From Leptospira sp. WS39.C2 (lineage in GTDB: Bacteria; Spirochaetota; Leptospiria; Leptospirales; Leptospiraceae), in NCBI RefSeq assembly GCF_040833965.1, contig NZ_CP162142.1, positions 2,782,001 to 2,846,000 of the forward strand: DNA of 64,000 nt, written 5' to 3'. The position numbers and the translations under genes are program-made. Position 1 is the first letter of the stretch; every line of letters begins with the position of its first letter. The notes under the pieces are model-generated. The model was not told the origin of the DNA. It searched no databases and was given only the letters and a program-made list of their open reading frames with translations. Shown here one piece after another: positions 10,535 to 20,074 of the stretch.

Positions 10535-11429
10535 CATTCAAACTTTTGACATTGCCATCATCGGAGGGAGTTTTTCGGGTCTTTCTGCAGCCCTATCCCT
10601 TGTCCGCTCCCTAAGAAAAATTGTGGTCATTGATTCCGGGAAACCTTGTAACCAAAATACCCCAGCATCACATAACTTCATCACACATGATGGATCAAGC
10701 CCAGGTCTTATCCGTGAAAAGGCAATCGCTAATTTATCAAAATATCCAAACTTCCATTCTATGTCTGGTGAAGTCACATCCATAGATAAATCGGAAAATG
10801 GTTTTCTTTTGCATGGAGATGGAATTCCGAAAATCCAAACAGAAAAACTAATTTTTGCCACTGGGCTTAAAGATGTATTCCCTGAGATTCCAGGTTTTGC
10901 TGAATCTTGGGGGAAATCTGTCATACATTGTCCATATTGCCATGGATATGAATTTGTTGGTAAAACAACAGGGTTGTGGATGAATGAAAACGGTGTACTC
11001 GAACATGCTAAATTTCTAAAACATTGGTCAAAAGAATTAACACTATTTACAAATGGTCCGATTCAATTTTCTTATGATGAAGAGTCTGCACTAAAAAAGG
11101 AAGGAGTGAGTATCGTCACAGATAAAGTCAAATCACTCAAACATATTGATGGCAATTTAACTTCGATTCAATTGGAGTCCGGCAAAGAAATTCCCATGTT
11201 AGCTCTCTATGCGAAAGTCCAAATGATACAACATTCAAAATTACCTGAATCTTTAGGATGTAAATTATTACCTAGTGGTCACTTGGAAGTTTCCAATTTA
11301 TATGAAACAAATTTTCCTGGTGTCTATGCTGTTGGTGATATGGCGTCGATGTTTCGTTCGGTGGCACATGCAGTCCATTCAGGAAACATTGCAGGTGCCA
11401 TGTTGAACCGAGCTATGATTTTGTCTTAA
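10527..11429 (+). CDS. Thioredoxin-reductase-like FAD/NAD(P) oxidoreductase
   Basis: A 300-residue flavoprotein. The N-terminus has the dinucleotide-binding motif IAIIGGSFSGLSAAL, and the C-terminal FAD block is GVYAVGDMASMFRSVAHAV. Between them is a CxxC pair in IHCPYCHGYEF at about residue 135, the redox-active position of thioredoxin reductases. The family also includes ferredoxin/bacillithiol reductases and holomycin-type oxidases, and this CPYCHGYE variant is common in uncharacterised members, so thioredoxin as substrate is not established. The start lies inside a perfect hairpin and lacks a Shine-Dalgarno. It runs tail to tail with the next gene with no spacer. Confidence 0.85.
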   Translation: MESIQTFDIAIIGGSFSGLSAALSLVRSLRKIVVIDSGKPCNQNTPASHNFITHDGSSPGLIREKAIANLSKYPNFHSMSGEVTSIDKSENGFLLHGDGIPKIQTEKLIFATGLKDVFPEIPGFAESWGKSVIHCPYCHGYEFVGKTTGLWMNENGVLEHAKFLKHWSKELTLFTNGPIQFSYDEESALKKEGVSIVTDKVKSLKHIDGNLTSIQLESGKEIPMLALYAKVQMIQHSKLPESLGCKLLPSGHLEVSNLYETNFPGVYAVGDMASMFRSVAHAVHSGNIAGAMLNRAMILS

Positions 11430-12116
11430 TTAAACTTCTTCTACAAAATAAGGTCTAGTGTATTCGCGGACAATCTCTACGACAAATCGTCCCCAAGATT
11501 TTGGGTCTTCTTGGGAGATGTTCACTTGTTTGATTTTTGGGAAATACGCTGTCGGTTTGAAAACTGTATGCGTAAGTTCCAAAGCACGAAGGTAATTGTC
11601 CAATCGTTTCACTTTTACAAAATTGATGATTTCTGTTTGGATTTTTTCTTTGGGCAGGTAACCAACGATGATCATTCGTGGGAAAAGGTTCTTTTTTAGT
11701 AGGCCAATAAAGTCCTCAAAACTATCCACACGGTCTATGAAACCTTCATAAGCTCCACCACCCAAGTTCATGATTTGGGTAACAATGTCCATAGAAAAGG
11801 ATACCCCTTCCATCGTGGACATGTCAGAAATGATGACAAGTCCTTCGTCTGGTTGGAACACTTTGAACATATCAGCACCTTTGAAGTGCCTCCGTAGGAG
11901 TTTGGCAGCAGAAACATCAATTTCCTGAGCTTTTGCCAAGAGCACCTTCCCTTGTGGATCCAAAATGGGGTCTCGGGTGATGAGATACCGCTTTTTCACG
12001 GCATTTTGGTTCATAACTCGAAAGGCCTTTACTTTTTCCTCAATTTCATCTAAGGTAGAGTAACCAATTTTGAGTACATTTTCCCGTTTGCGTTTCCCGA
12101 TGTCTGTTTCTTCCAT
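11430..12116 (-). CDS. Conserved-looking cytoplasmic protein, unknown
   Basis: 228 residues, no signal peptide or membrane segment. I do not recognise the family. The N-terminal part (about residues 15-95) has [17 protein letters not shown] followed by [16 protein letters not shown], which resembles the small N-terminal region found before HD-GYP or response modules in spirochaetes; this likeness is weak. The rest alternates strand and helix, with [16 protein letters not shown] and [16 protein letters not shown] at the end. It is convergent with the flavoprotein gene, the two stops being adjacent, and diverges from the lipoprotein at 12200. Confidence 0.65.
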   Translation of the reverse strand: MEETDIGKRKRENVLKIGYSTLDEIEEKVKAFRVMNQNAVKKRYLITRDPILDPQGKVLLAKAQEIDVSAAKLLRRHFKGADMFKVFQPDEGLVIISDMSTMEGVSFSMDIVTQIMNLGGGAYEGFIDRVDSFEDFIGLLKKNLFPRMIIVGYLPKEKIQTEIINFVKVKRLDNYLRALELTHTVFKPTAYFPKIKQVNISQEDPKSWGRFVVEIVREYTRPYFVEEV

Positions 12117-12199
12117 GAAAGCTTGGTGCCTAAATCTTTGTATTGCTTATCCTATGGCAATTCTACCAATGTATAGCATATTTTTGTCTAAGGTATAAA

Positions 12200-12604
12200 A
12201 TGCGGTTCAATTTTTACCCAATTCTATTGTCTTTGATCTTTTTTGGTTGTTCTTCTGTGGATTTTATCCCAGAGCCCGACTTTCGACCAAATGATCACCG
12301 TTATAAGGTAACTTCCTGGCAGGATGTGGAGATCCTCAGAGAAAGGCCCAAAAAACTCTTTAAAATCGTCGGGGAGGTAATGATCAGGAACACCGAAGAC
12401 TTATCCTGGGAAGACTATGAACCCCGATTGAAAAAAGATATGTTCCAACGTAAGATTGATGGGGTTTGGATGACCGAAAAAAGCCAAACATCCATTGATA
12501 ACCTTGCTGTGCAAACGATGGACCAAAAAGGAAGGACCACACATTCTTATCTCCAACAATCTAACCTACCATATTGGAAAGGTTATGCGTTCCGGTACAA
12601 ATAA
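12200..12604 (+). CDS. Small predicted lipoprotein
   Basis: From the ATG at 12200 (AAGG eight bases upstream) the protein is 135 residues. It opens MRFNFYPILLSLIFFGCSS, a signal peptide ending in a spirochaete-type lipobox with the acylated cysteine at residue 17. The mature part is rich in charged residues and tryptophan (SWQDVEILRERPKKLFKIVG). No known domain is recognised. A TTG at 12143 would extend the frame but would bury the signal peptide. The next gene starts 4 bp after the stop, suggesting a two-gene unit. Confidence 0.75.
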   Translation: MRFNFYPILLSLIFFGCSSVDFIPEPDFRPNDHRYKVTSWQDVEILRERPKKLFKIVGEVMIRNTEDLSWEDYEPRLKKDMFQRKIDGVWMTEKSQTSIDNLAVQTMDQKGRTTHSYLQQSNLPYWKGYAFRYK

Positions 12605-12608
12605 ACTT

Positions 12609-13100
12609 ATGCCTAGAAAATTTGATTCTGAAATTTATATCTCTCCATCCGACGAATGGATCTTTCGTGAAAATCCCATTGATAAAGAAGAAATTCTCAC
12701 CTACTTTCGTAATAATCTCCATGGAAATACTAAAGGTGTATATATCGAAAATAAATTTGGTGAACTTTCCGAACATGGATATTTAAAAATTGATGGGTAT
12801 CCTTGCCATGTTTTGCATGTCGAAGTCACAAACGAAGCGATTGTATTCATAACCGATGATGGTCGGAGTTACCCCTTTGGGGAGTTTGAAATTTATGAAA
12901 CAAAAGAAGGTGGTATTTTGGGACTAAGGTCTATTGAAGAAAGGATCAAATACCGTTTTACTTGGAATGCCGCAAAAGAATTGTCGGATTTATTATCTGA
13001 AGAGAATGGAGAGACATTTTTAAACTGGAAGGGAGTGAAAATGCAAATTCCCATCTATGAGGGAGAGGTAAACGTTCCCCTCCCCACTGACTACAGTTAA
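12609..13100 (+). CDS. Hypothetical protein, faintly DUF1285-like
   Basis: 163 residues from the ATG at 12609; an ATG at 12585 in the same frame would add eight residues and overlap the lipoprotein stop. The protein is soluble. The order of an opening SPSDEWIFRENPIDKEEIL, then a central DGYPCHVLHVEV and FITDDGRSYPFGEFEIY recalls DUF1285 proteins (a 'write-trigger-input' layout of short beta strands), but I am not certain. It probably shares a transcript with the lipoprotein. Its stop overlaps by 4 bp the stop of the convergent TPR gene. Confidence 0.6.
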   Translation: MPRKFDSEIYISPSDEWIFRENPIDKEEILTYFRNNLHGNTKGVYIENKFGELSEHGYLKIDGYPCHVLHVEVTNEAIVFITDDGRSYPFGEFEIYETKEGGILGLRSIEERIKYRFTWNAAKELSDLLSEENGETFLNWKGVKMQIPIYEGEVNVPLPTDYS

Positions 13101-13597
13101 TTGGAAGTTGCGCCTTCTTCGTCAGCTTTAATTTCCCGCCAAAGTTCATTCGCTTCTAAAAAGTCTTTTTTTAAGGAAAGTGCTTTGTGAAGGTATTGTA
13201 ATGACCTTTCCGGACGGTTCCAAAGTTTATAGAGAGTTGCGAGATTAAAGTAAGAAATGTGTGGAGCATCATTTCGTTCACATCGGACAGATTTTTTTAA
13301 CCAATACACGGCTTCTTTGTCATTCCCCATTCGGAGGAGTAAAACGCCAATTTCGTTACATGGATTTCCATATTCATGGTCTAAACTAACGGCCTTATAA
13401 TAGGAAGCCAATGCATCACTCCATAATCCAAGAGCGTTTTGGACAAGTCCCAAGTAAAAATAGGCTTCCTCTGATTCTTCCAATTCTAAACTGGAACGAA
13501 GTTGGAATTCGGCACGATCTAAATCACCGATTTTAAAATGGTCTTTTGCTAAATCTAAAGAAAGTTGGAAAGAACTTGAAGACAAAGAGATCCTCAC
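13097..13597 (-). CDS. TPR-repeat protein
   Basis: 166 residues made almost entirely of about four tetratricopeptide repeats, for example LDLAKDHFKIGDLDRAEFQL, AYFYLGLVQNALGLWSDAL, CNEIGVLLLRMGNDKEAVYW and SYFNLATLYKLWNRPERSL. There is no signal peptide or membrane segment, so a cytoplasmic protein-protein adaptor is likely. It is 52 bp downstream of dxs on the same strand and may be read from the same transcript. No partner is evident. Confidence 0.8.
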   Translation of the reverse strand: MRISLSSSSFQLSLDLAKDHFKIGDLDRAEFQLRSSLELEESEEAYFYLGLVQNALGLWSDALASYYKAVSLDHEYGNPCNEIGVLLLRMGNDKEAVYWLKKSVRCERNDAPHISYFNLATLYKLWNRPERSLQYLHKALSLKKDFLEANELWREIKADEEGATSN

Positions 13598-13649
13598 CTG
13601 TTTTCTTTCATTCTCGGAAACCTTAAAAATCTCCTTGAAAACTTATTTT

Positions 13650-15542
13650 TTATTTTTGCAAACTGGGCAGTAAATCTTCCGCAATTTGGGAAGCGGTCAA
13701 ACGGTAGTGTTCTAAAATCTGGTTTCTTTCCCCGTGGTGGATTGGTTCCAATGGAAGGGCAAAAGTTTTTAAGAACTTACCAATGAGAGTGTTTGGAATT
13801 TCGTTCAAAAGATAACCTGAAGCACCAGCATGTAGGTAACTTTCATCTAAAATCACGAATTGTTTGGTTTTTTCAATGAATTTATGAACCAGTTCAGTAT
13901 CATAAGGGCGTAACCAAAAAAGATCGATCACTGTTGTGGAAATCCCTTTTGTCTTTAAGCTCTGAGCCACTTGTCTGGCAATTGGCAACATAAATCCGAC
14001 AGATAAAATAAGTAAATCGTTACCTTCATCAGACACAAGCCTTGCTTTACCCTTTGTAATTTGGTTTGGTGACTCAAACTTTAACTCTCGTAAGTCGCCG
14101 TTGTCTTTCGGAAAACGAATGGCTATGGGATGTTCAAAGTAATCTTTCATAAAATGAAGGCTATCAATGATATCCTGTGCTGAACTTGGGACCATAATGT
14201 CCATATTGGGAAGACCTGCTAAGTATCCTAAGTCAGACAAACCTTGGTGGGTCTCACCATCGGGTCCCACAATTCCAGCTCGATCAATGACAAAACGAAC
14301 CGGTAAATTCATAAGGGCTACATCTTCCACCAATTGGTCCATTGCTCTTGTTAAAAATGTAGAATATATACACATAAATGGAATCGCACCACCATTCGTC
14401 ATGGCACCTGCAAAGGCGACGGAGTGTTGTTCGGCGATACCAACATCAAATGTATGGTTTGGATAGGTTTCCTGGTAATCGCGGAGTCCAGATCCTTCAA
14501 TCATTGCAGGAGTGATGACCGCAATTCGTTTGTCTTTGTTGGTTAAATCGATAAGAGTTTTTCCAACGATTTTAGAGAGACCAATTTTATTAGAATCAGC
14601 GGATGCCATCTTCCCTGACTCTTTGTTAAATGGTGTCACACCATGGTATTTGATCGGATCAGCTTCTGCTGGTTTGTATCCTTTCCCTTTTTGAGTCAGG
14701 ACATGGAGAAGGATCGGGCCTTGGATTTTGGATAGGTTTTGTAACATTTGGACAACACGATTCACATCGTGTCCGTCAATCGGACCAAAATAAGTAAAAC
14801 CTAAATCTTCAAAAAGTCCACCAGGCCTCATCATAAAATGTTTGAACGAAGTCTCCATATTATGGGCTAACGCTTGTAAAGCGGGACCAATAAGTGGAAT
14901 CCATTTTAAAAAACTATAAATTGCAGTTTTCCCTTTGTTATAAACTTGAGAAGAAATGATTCGATTGAGATAATTGGAGATGGAACCAACGTTTTTGGAT
15001 ATGGACATGTAGTTGTCATTTAAGATGACAAGCATATTGGGTTTGATATGCCCACCATGGTTCATTGCTTCAAGTGCCATCCCTGTGGCAATGGAGGCAT
15101 CTCCAATCACAGCTGCTACTTTATAATTCTCACCCATTAGATCACGGGCACAAGCTTCCCCTAATGCTTGGGAAATAGAGGTACCTGCATGTCCCGTGTT
15201 GTACAAATCATAATTAGATTCTTCGCGTTTCGGAAAACCAGAGAGTCCTAACCATTTGCGAACGGTTGGAAGTTCTTTTTTTCGACCAGTTAGGATTTTA
15301 TGAGGATAAGTTTGGTGGCCTACGTCCCAGATGATTTTGTCTTTAGGGGTTTGGAAAACATAATGGAGGGCAACTGTGAGTTCAACGACTCCGAGGTTAC
15401 TAGCAAAATGCCCTCCCACATCGGAGAGGGTGTCAATGATGTATTCCCTGACGTCTCGGCAGACGGCAGGGAGTTCTGATTCCTTTAGGGATCTAAGGTC
15501 TTCTGGAAAATTGATTTTGTCAAGATAAGGGTACGATGGCAT
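13650..15542 (-). CDS. dxs: 1-deoxy-D-xylulose-5-phosphate synthase
   Basis: Thiamine-diphosphate enzyme that joins pyruvate and glyceraldehyde-3-phosphate in the first step of the MEP isoprenoid pathway. 630 residues, normal length. The N-terminal transketolase part has IWDVGHQTYPHKILTGR and the ThDP-binding IGDASIATGMALEAMNHGG (a GDAS variant of the usual GDGA). The middle domain has VGIAEQHSVAFAGAM with the catalytic glutamate, and DRAGIVGPDGETHQGL. dxr of the same pathway is on the same strand at 24825. It starts 7 bp after the cyclase gene stop. Confidence 0.96.
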   Translation of the reverse strand: MPSYPYLDKINFPEDLRSLKESELPAVCRDVREYIIDTLSDVGGHFASNLGVVELTVALHYVFQTPKDKIIWDVGHQTYPHKILTGRKKELPTVRKWLGLSGFPKREESNYDLYNTGHAGTSISQALGEACARDLMGENYKVAAVIGDASIATGMALEAMNHGGHIKPNMLVILNDNYMSISKNVGSISNYLNRIISSQVYNKGKTAIYSFLKWIPLIGPALQALAHNMETSFKHFMMRPGGLFEDLGFTYFGPIDGHDVNRVVQMLQNLSKIQGPILLHVLTQKGKGYKPAEADPIKYHGVTPFNKESGKMASADSNKIGLSKIVGKTLIDLTNKDKRIAVITPAMIEGSGLRDYQETYPNHTFDVGIAEQHSVAFAGAMTNGGAIPFMCIYSTFLTRAMDQLVEDVALMNLPVRFVIDRAGIVGPDGETHQGLSDLGYLAGLPNMDIMVPSSAQDIIDSLHFMKDYFEHPIAIRFPKDNGDLRELKFESPNQITKGKARLVSDEGNDLLILSVGFMLPIARQVAQSLKTKGISTTVIDLFWLRPYDTELVHKFIEKTKQFVILDESYLHAGASGYLLNEIPNTLIGKFLKTFALPLEPIHHGERNQILEHYRLTASQIAEDLLPSLQK

Positions 15543-15549
15543 TGAAACT

Positions 15550-17877
15550 TCATGTTGCCGCCTTTTGGAGTGGCCGCTTCATTTTCTCCATATCTTCTGG
15601 GTTTGTGATTCCAAGCAATTCGTAAATCCGAACAGGTTGGGTTTTTCCTTTTACACGCACCAAATCAAGTTCTCTTGTCACAACTCGGTCTTTCACTTTT
15701 TCGTAAGTGTATTCTGAGATGATGATATTTGTGGTGTACATTTTATTGGAGCCTTCCAATCGGGATCCCAAGTTGATGGTATCTCCCATACATGTGTATT
15801 CCATCCTGTGGGATGATCCCATGTTTCCTACGACAGCAGGGCCAGAGTTCAGACCACAACCTATGTCGATCACTGGAACATTTCGTTCTGCCCATTTTTG
15901 TTGGAGTACTTTTAAGTGGTCGAGCTGTGCAAGTGCAGCAACACATGCGTAATATGCATGATCCTCGAGTGGAACCGGGGCTCCCCAGAATGCCATAATC
16001 GCATCACCCATATACTTATCGATGGTTCCTTTGTATTCAATGATAAGATCCGTCATCGCAGATAGGTATTCGTTCAGTAATTTCACCAAATCTTCTGGAC
16101 CTAATTGTTCTGAAATTGTGGTAAACCCACGAACGTCAGAGAAAAATATCGTGATTTCTCGTTTGGATCCACCAAGTGCTAAATTGTCCGGGTGTTTGAG
16201 TAGTTCATCCACAACGTCTTTGGATACGAATTTAGAGAAGGTTTGTCTGATGTATTTTACGTTTTCTTCTTCTGTTAAAATCCTAAATCCAATTATGGCT
16301 ACGAAAACTACGATTTGTTCGATTGTCACTGAAGGTAAAACAGTGATGAGGTTGAATGCTTGGAAAATATACAAAGCAGCAATCACATATAACAATAATT
16401 GCGTTAACATAATCGCAAAACCAATATGGGTTTTCACTCTTGGTTGTAAAAATCCAATCATCACACCAAGACCCACATAAATGAGAAAAATTCCCCAGTT
16501 TGGCATAGTGGATAAAAAGTCTTGGTTAAGGATAGTATTGACCGCGTGAGCGTGGTGTTCAATCCCTGACATATCACCAAACGGAGATAAGTGGGAGTCT
16601 TTCGATGCCCCACGACCAGTTGCGTAGTACATTGCCACTAGGAAAATTTTGTTATTGATTTGGTTTGCTTCGAGTAACTCAGGATTCCAATCATTTGTGA
16701 CTTCGAAAATTTCATTTTGTTTGAATGAATACCTTCCACCCACAAAATTGATTTCCATTTGTCCTTCCCAATCGATAGGAATCACAACTTCCCTATTTTC
16801 ATTCGGGATATGCATTACATCACGTTCTTCAAACTTACGTGCCTTCACATTGAATTCACGAATGATTTTGTTTGGGATGTTTTTGAGTTTTACGTAATGT
16901 CCCATATTGACTTCTACATCTTTTTGAACATTGATACCATAGTATTGGCAAACAATGAGTAAATCGATAGAAGGGAAATATTCAGTTTCACGGTCACGTC
17001 CAGAATTATAAACCTTAACCACAAGAGGCATCTTTCGGTTTAGACCAGATTCGTCTTTTTTTACGTTCGCAAAACCAAGCCCCGCAGATAAATCACCAAT
17101 GGGTTCGATCGGTGGTTGTGGGAATTTTACCCAAGAGATACCACCATCGTTTTCATCAATGACATTAGTAATTTGATATTTTCTTAAGATATCTATTCGT
17201 TTCTCAAGATTGAGAACCGCTTCTTTGGATTCCGCACTGACTTCCATAGGGTAGTCAAAGAGGACATTGCGATTTTTTTGCAATGCAGAGACCATCTCTT
17301 CCGTTTGACCAGGTTTATAATCCACGAAGAAAATATCGAACATCAGAATGTTGTTCGAATCTTTAAATGTTTCAATGATATCCGCATAATAACTCCAAGG
17401 TAGAGGCCAAGTTCCTTGTAGTTTTTCGAGAGATTCAGTTGTGATACCAATGATGTTGATATCTTTTCTTGCTTTTGCTGGAGGTTGGTACTGTATGTAT
17501 TCGATCCTGCCCGTGTCCCCTTCACTTTCTGTTTTAGTGTTGGTACCACGCAAAAATTGGAATCGAAATGAAATGGAATTTTCTTCCAACTCTTTTAATG
17601 GTTGGAATGTGTTTACCATCGTATACATAAAAATAGCGATTACATAGGACAACCAGATGGCACCTGACTTTTGTTTGTCCTTCGAAACTTTTTCAATGAT
17701 TTTATATACAAAGTAGGATGAAGTGAGCAGTAAAAGCATGCCACCGATTAGGAAGGAATATTCGTATACCCATCCTGTCATCACAACAGAAACGATCACA
17801 CCAAGTGATCCAAGTGTGGCAACGGCAACACTTAGGTAATCCAAAATCGAAAGCGATTTTGATTCTTTGTCGGACAT
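15550..17877 (-). CDS. CHASE2-domain class III adenylate/guanylate cyclase
   Basis: 775 residues. Two helices near the N-terminus (about 13-35 and 38-58) and one at 77-90 lead into an extracytoplasmic CHASE2 sensor (about 100-440; DINIIGITTESLEKLQGTWP and NILMFDIFFVDY are typical). Three more membrane helices span about 455-545. The C-terminal cyclase domain has EITIFFSDVRGFTTISEQL, with the metal-binding Asp near residue 577, and DKYMGDAIMAFWGAP with the second Asp, then MEYTCMGDTINLGSRLEG. Both metal aspartates are present, so it should be active; adenylate versus guanylate choice is not resolved. It lies 90 bp after trpA and 7 bp before dxs. Confidence 0.9.
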   Translation of the reverse strand: MSDKESKSLSILDYLSVAVATLGSLGVIVSVVMTGWVYEYSFLIGGMLLLLTSSYFVYKIIEKVSKDKQKSGAIWLSYVIAIFMYTMVNTFQPLKELEENSISFRFQFLRGTNTKTESEGDTGRIEYIQYQPPAKARKDINIIGITTESLEKLQGTWPLPWSYYADIIETFKDSNNILMFDIFFVDYKPGQTEEMVSALQKNRNVLFDYPMEVSAESKEAVLNLEKRIDILRKYQITNVIDENDGGISWVKFPQPPIEPIGDLSAGLGFANVKKDESGLNRKMPLVVKVYNSGRDRETEYFPSIDLLIVCQYYGINVQKDVEVNMGHYVKLKNIPNKIIREFNVKARKFEERDVMHIPNENREVVIPIDWEGQMEINFVGGRYSFKQNEIFEVTNDWNPELLEANQINNKIFLVAMYYATGRGASKDSHLSPFGDMSGIEHHAHAVNTILNQDFLSTMPNWGIFLIYVGLGVMIGFLQPRVKTHIGFAIMLTQLLLYVIAALYIFQAFNLITVLPSVTIEQIVVFVAIIGFRILTEEENVKYIRQTFSKFVSKDVVDELLKHPDNLALGGSKREITIFFSDVRGFTTISEQLGPEDLVKLLNEYLSAMTDLIIEYKGTIDKYMGDAIMAFWGAPVPLEDHAYYACVAALAQLDHLKVLQQKWAERNVPVIDIGCGLNSGPAVVGNMGSSHRMEYTCMGDTINLGSRLEGSNKMYTTNIIISEYTYEKVKDRVVTRELDLVRVKGKTQPVRIYELLGITNPEDMEKMKRPLQKAAT

Positions 17878-17933
17878 AGAGCCTCTTTATTCGTTTAGGA
17901 ATTTCCGACCATTTTCTCGGATTTTTTAAAGAG

Positions 17934-17951
17934 ACTCAAATGTTTTTGAGT
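17934..17951 (-). terminator. Weak stem-loop after trpA
   Basis: ACTCAAA (17934-17940) and TTTGAGT (17945-17951) form a perfect 7-bp stem with a 4-nt loop. On the minus strand it lies 17 bp after the trpA stop and is followed by CTCTTTAAAAAA, a poor T-tract. It could partly end the trpBA transcript before the cyclase gene. Confidence 0.35.
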
Positions 17952-17967
17952 GATTTGGGAAAAAAAT

Positions 17968-18768
17968 TTAGGGAATGGCAACCCGAATCTTTGCGATGTA
18001 CTCTGCCAAACTTTGTTTGGCTTTCGGAAAATCGTGCCCATTCTCTTCGATAATCCTTTGGATGGCAGAACCAATGATGATTCCATCTGCATACCCAGAA
18101 ATTTGGCCTGCTTGGTCTGGAGTGGAGATCCCAAACCCAGCACAAATGGGAAGTTGGATGGTATCTTTCAGAAAACGGATTCTTTCTTGAAGGTCCACAG
18201 AGAATTCTCGGCGTTCCCCAGTCACTCCAAAGGACGTAACATAGTAAATAAAACCGGTGGAGGTTTTTTTCAGTGCTTCAATTCGTTTTTTTGTCGAAGC
18301 TGGTGTGACCAAGTGGATGAGATCCATATCCCTCTTTCTTAATTCTTGGAAAAGAGTTTCACTTTCTTTTGTATCAAAAGGAAGGTCGGGTATGACAAGT
18401 CCTACTACACCTGCTTCTTTTGCTTGGTCTAAAAATTTCAAGATCCCACAATGAAAGATAGGATTGAAGTAAGTAAGATACACAAGAGGGGTATCTTTTT
18501 TATGTTCGTGGATTTCTTTTGTGACTCGGAAAATCTCATCAAAGGAAAATTTGTTTTTTAAAGATCGTGCCACGGCCCTTTGGATCACCGGACCATCGGC
18601 AACAGGATCTGAAAAAGGAATCCCAAGTTCTAAGATATCAGCTCCATTGTCTAAAATGGTTTTTCCAAACTCAATCGAATCATTATAATTTGGATCACCC
18701 AAAGTAAAATAAGGGATAAATGCGGATTTAATTTTCCCACTTTCAAATAGATCTTTAATTTTACTCAT
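17968..18768 (-). CDS. trpA: Tryptophan synthase alpha chain
   Basis: Cleaves indole-3-glycerol phosphate to indole and glyceraldehyde-3-phosphate. 266 residues, standard. ILELGIPFSDPVADGPVIQ near residue 45 carries the catalytic Glu and Asp region, and FIYYVTSFGVTGERR and ICAGFGISTPDQAG are the phosphate-binding loops. The start overlaps the trpB stop by 4 bp, so the alpha and beta subunits are translationally coupled. No other trp gene is in the window. Confidence 0.96.
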   Translation of the reverse strand: MSKIKDLFESGKIKSAFIPYFTLGDPNYNDSIEFGKTILDNGADILELGIPFSDPVADGPVIQRAVARSLKNKFSFDEIFRVTKEIHEHKKDTPLVYLTYFNPIFHCGILKFLDQAKEAGVVGLVIPDLPFDTKESETLFQELRKRDMDLIHLVTPASTKKRIEALKKTSTGFIYYVTSFGVTGERREFSVDLQERIRFLKDTIQLPICAGFGISTPDQAGQISGYADGIIIGSAIQRIIEENGHDFPKAKQSLAEYIAKIRVAIP

Positions 18769-19955
18769 TTACTTCTCTCACCTAACAAACGGAGCACTTC
18801 TGTAACATCCTTATCTCCACGACCAGACAGGCAAATGATGAGGTCTTTCTTTTTCCCTAAATCTTTTGCCACATCACGTGCCACATGAAAGGCATGTGCT
18901 GTTTCTAAAGCAGGGATGATCCCTTCCACTCGTGTCACTTCCAAAAAGCAATCTAATGCTTGTTCGTCTGTCACCATGCGGTAATCCACACGTTTTGTTT
19001 GCGAAAGAAATGCATGTTCTGGTCCCACACCTGGATAATCAAGTCCTGCTGAAACAGAATGAGCAGGAACAATTTGGCCAGCTTCATCTTGGATGATGAG
19101 AGTTTTTGTTCCATGTAAAAAACCCGTTTTACCATAAGTCAATGTAGCAGAATGTTCGCCAGGTTTAGGACCAAGCCCACCAGCTTCCGCACCATAAATA
19201 GCAACATTTTTGTCTTTTAGAAAAGCATGGAACATTCCGATTGCATTGGAACCACCTCCCACACAAGCAACGATGGCATGCGGAAGTTTATGATTGTGTT
19301 TTTTGAATTGAGACCTTGCTTCTTTACCAATCACGGCTTGTAAATCACGAACAATCGTTGGAAAAGGGTGAGGACCAATTGCAGACCCAACTATGTAATG
19401 CGTTGTAGATACATTGAGGGCCCAGTCGCGCATGGCTTCACTTGTTGCTTCTTTAAGTGTGGCTTCCCCAGCTGTCACAGGTAAAATTTTTGCACCTAAC
19501 ATCTCAATTTTTTTTGCATTGAGATTTTGTCTTTCAACGTCCACTGCCCCCATATATACGACAGTTTCCATTCCAAACATAGCACCGACTGTTGCTGTAG
19601 CAAGACCGTGTTGGCCTGCACCAGTTTCTGCAATAATTCGTTTTTTGCCCATGAATTTTGCGATTAACGCTTGTCCGATGGCATTATTAATTTTATGAGC
19701 GCCAGTATGATTTAAATCTTCTCGTTTCAACCAGATACGTGCACCTCCCCAATGTTTGGTGAGACGTTCTGCGTAAGTTAAAGGACTAGGTCTTCCGACA
19801 TAATTGCTTAAGTAAAACTCTAATTCTTTTTTGAACTTTTTACTTTTCTTTAACTTTTGATAGGTGGATTCAAGCTCTTCGAGAGCCTCAGTTAGAATTT
19901 CTGGTGCGTATCTGCCACCAAATTCTCCAAAATATCCAGGTTGGTTTTTGCCCAT
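18765..19955 (-). CDS. trpB: Tryptophan synthase beta chain
   Basis: PLP enzyme that joins indole and serine. 396 residues, standard for TrpB1. It opens with GYFGEFGGRYAPEIL; the PLP lysine is in LNHTGAHKINNAIGQAL at about residue 90; the phosphate loop is CVGGGSNAIGMFHAF. The ATG at 19955 is preceded by TTAGGAT on the minus strand. The 196-bp gap back to proS is GC-rich and can form alternative hairpins. trpA follows with a 4-bp overlap. Confidence 0.97.
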   Translation of the reverse strand: MGKNQPGYFGEFGGRYAPEILTEALEELESTYQKLKKSKKFKKELEFYLSNYVGRPSPLTYAERLTKHWGGARIWLKREDLNHTGAHKINNAIGQALIAKFMGKKRIIAETGAGQHGLATATVGAMFGMETVVYMGAVDVERQNLNAKKIEMLGAKILPVTAGEATLKEATSEAMRDWALNVSTTHYIVGSAIGPHPFPTIVRDLQAVIGKEARSQFKKHNHKLPHAIVACVGGGSNAIGMFHAFLKDKNVAIYGAEAGGLGPKPGEHSATLTYGKTGFLHGTKTLIIQDEAGQIVPAHSVSAGLDYPGVGPEHAFLSQTKRVDYRMVTDEQALDCFLEVTRVEGIIPALETAHAFHVARDVAKDLGKKKDLIICLSGRGDKDVTEVLRLLGERSK

Positions 19956-20001
19956 ATATCCTAAGATAGCGGGATAGGTGAATATGAAAACTGCTTCTTA
20001 T

Positions 20002-20074
20002 GGGGGAGGTGGGGGATTTTTACGAAGATTTCCCCGCCCTAATCGAACTGGGTGGGGTTATCCACCCGCCACCC
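20002..20074 (-). other. GC-rich leader with alternative hairpins before trpB
   Basis: In transcript order on the minus strand: GGGTGGCGGGTGG (20074-20062), CCCCACCC (20057-20050), GGGCGGGGA (20039-20031 region) and a C-rich segment TCCCCCACCTCCCCC (about 20016-20002). The first pair forms GGGTGG/CCACCC, the second and third can pair with one mismatch, and the third and fourth can pair through GGGGA/TCCCC. Mutually exclusive stems recall an attenuator, but no T-run follows and no convincing leader peptide is present, so the role is open. Confidence 0.3.

Noticed and set aside
17950..18342. 130-codon plus-strand frame inside trpA
   Set aside because: It is fully antisense to an intact trpA and has no family features.
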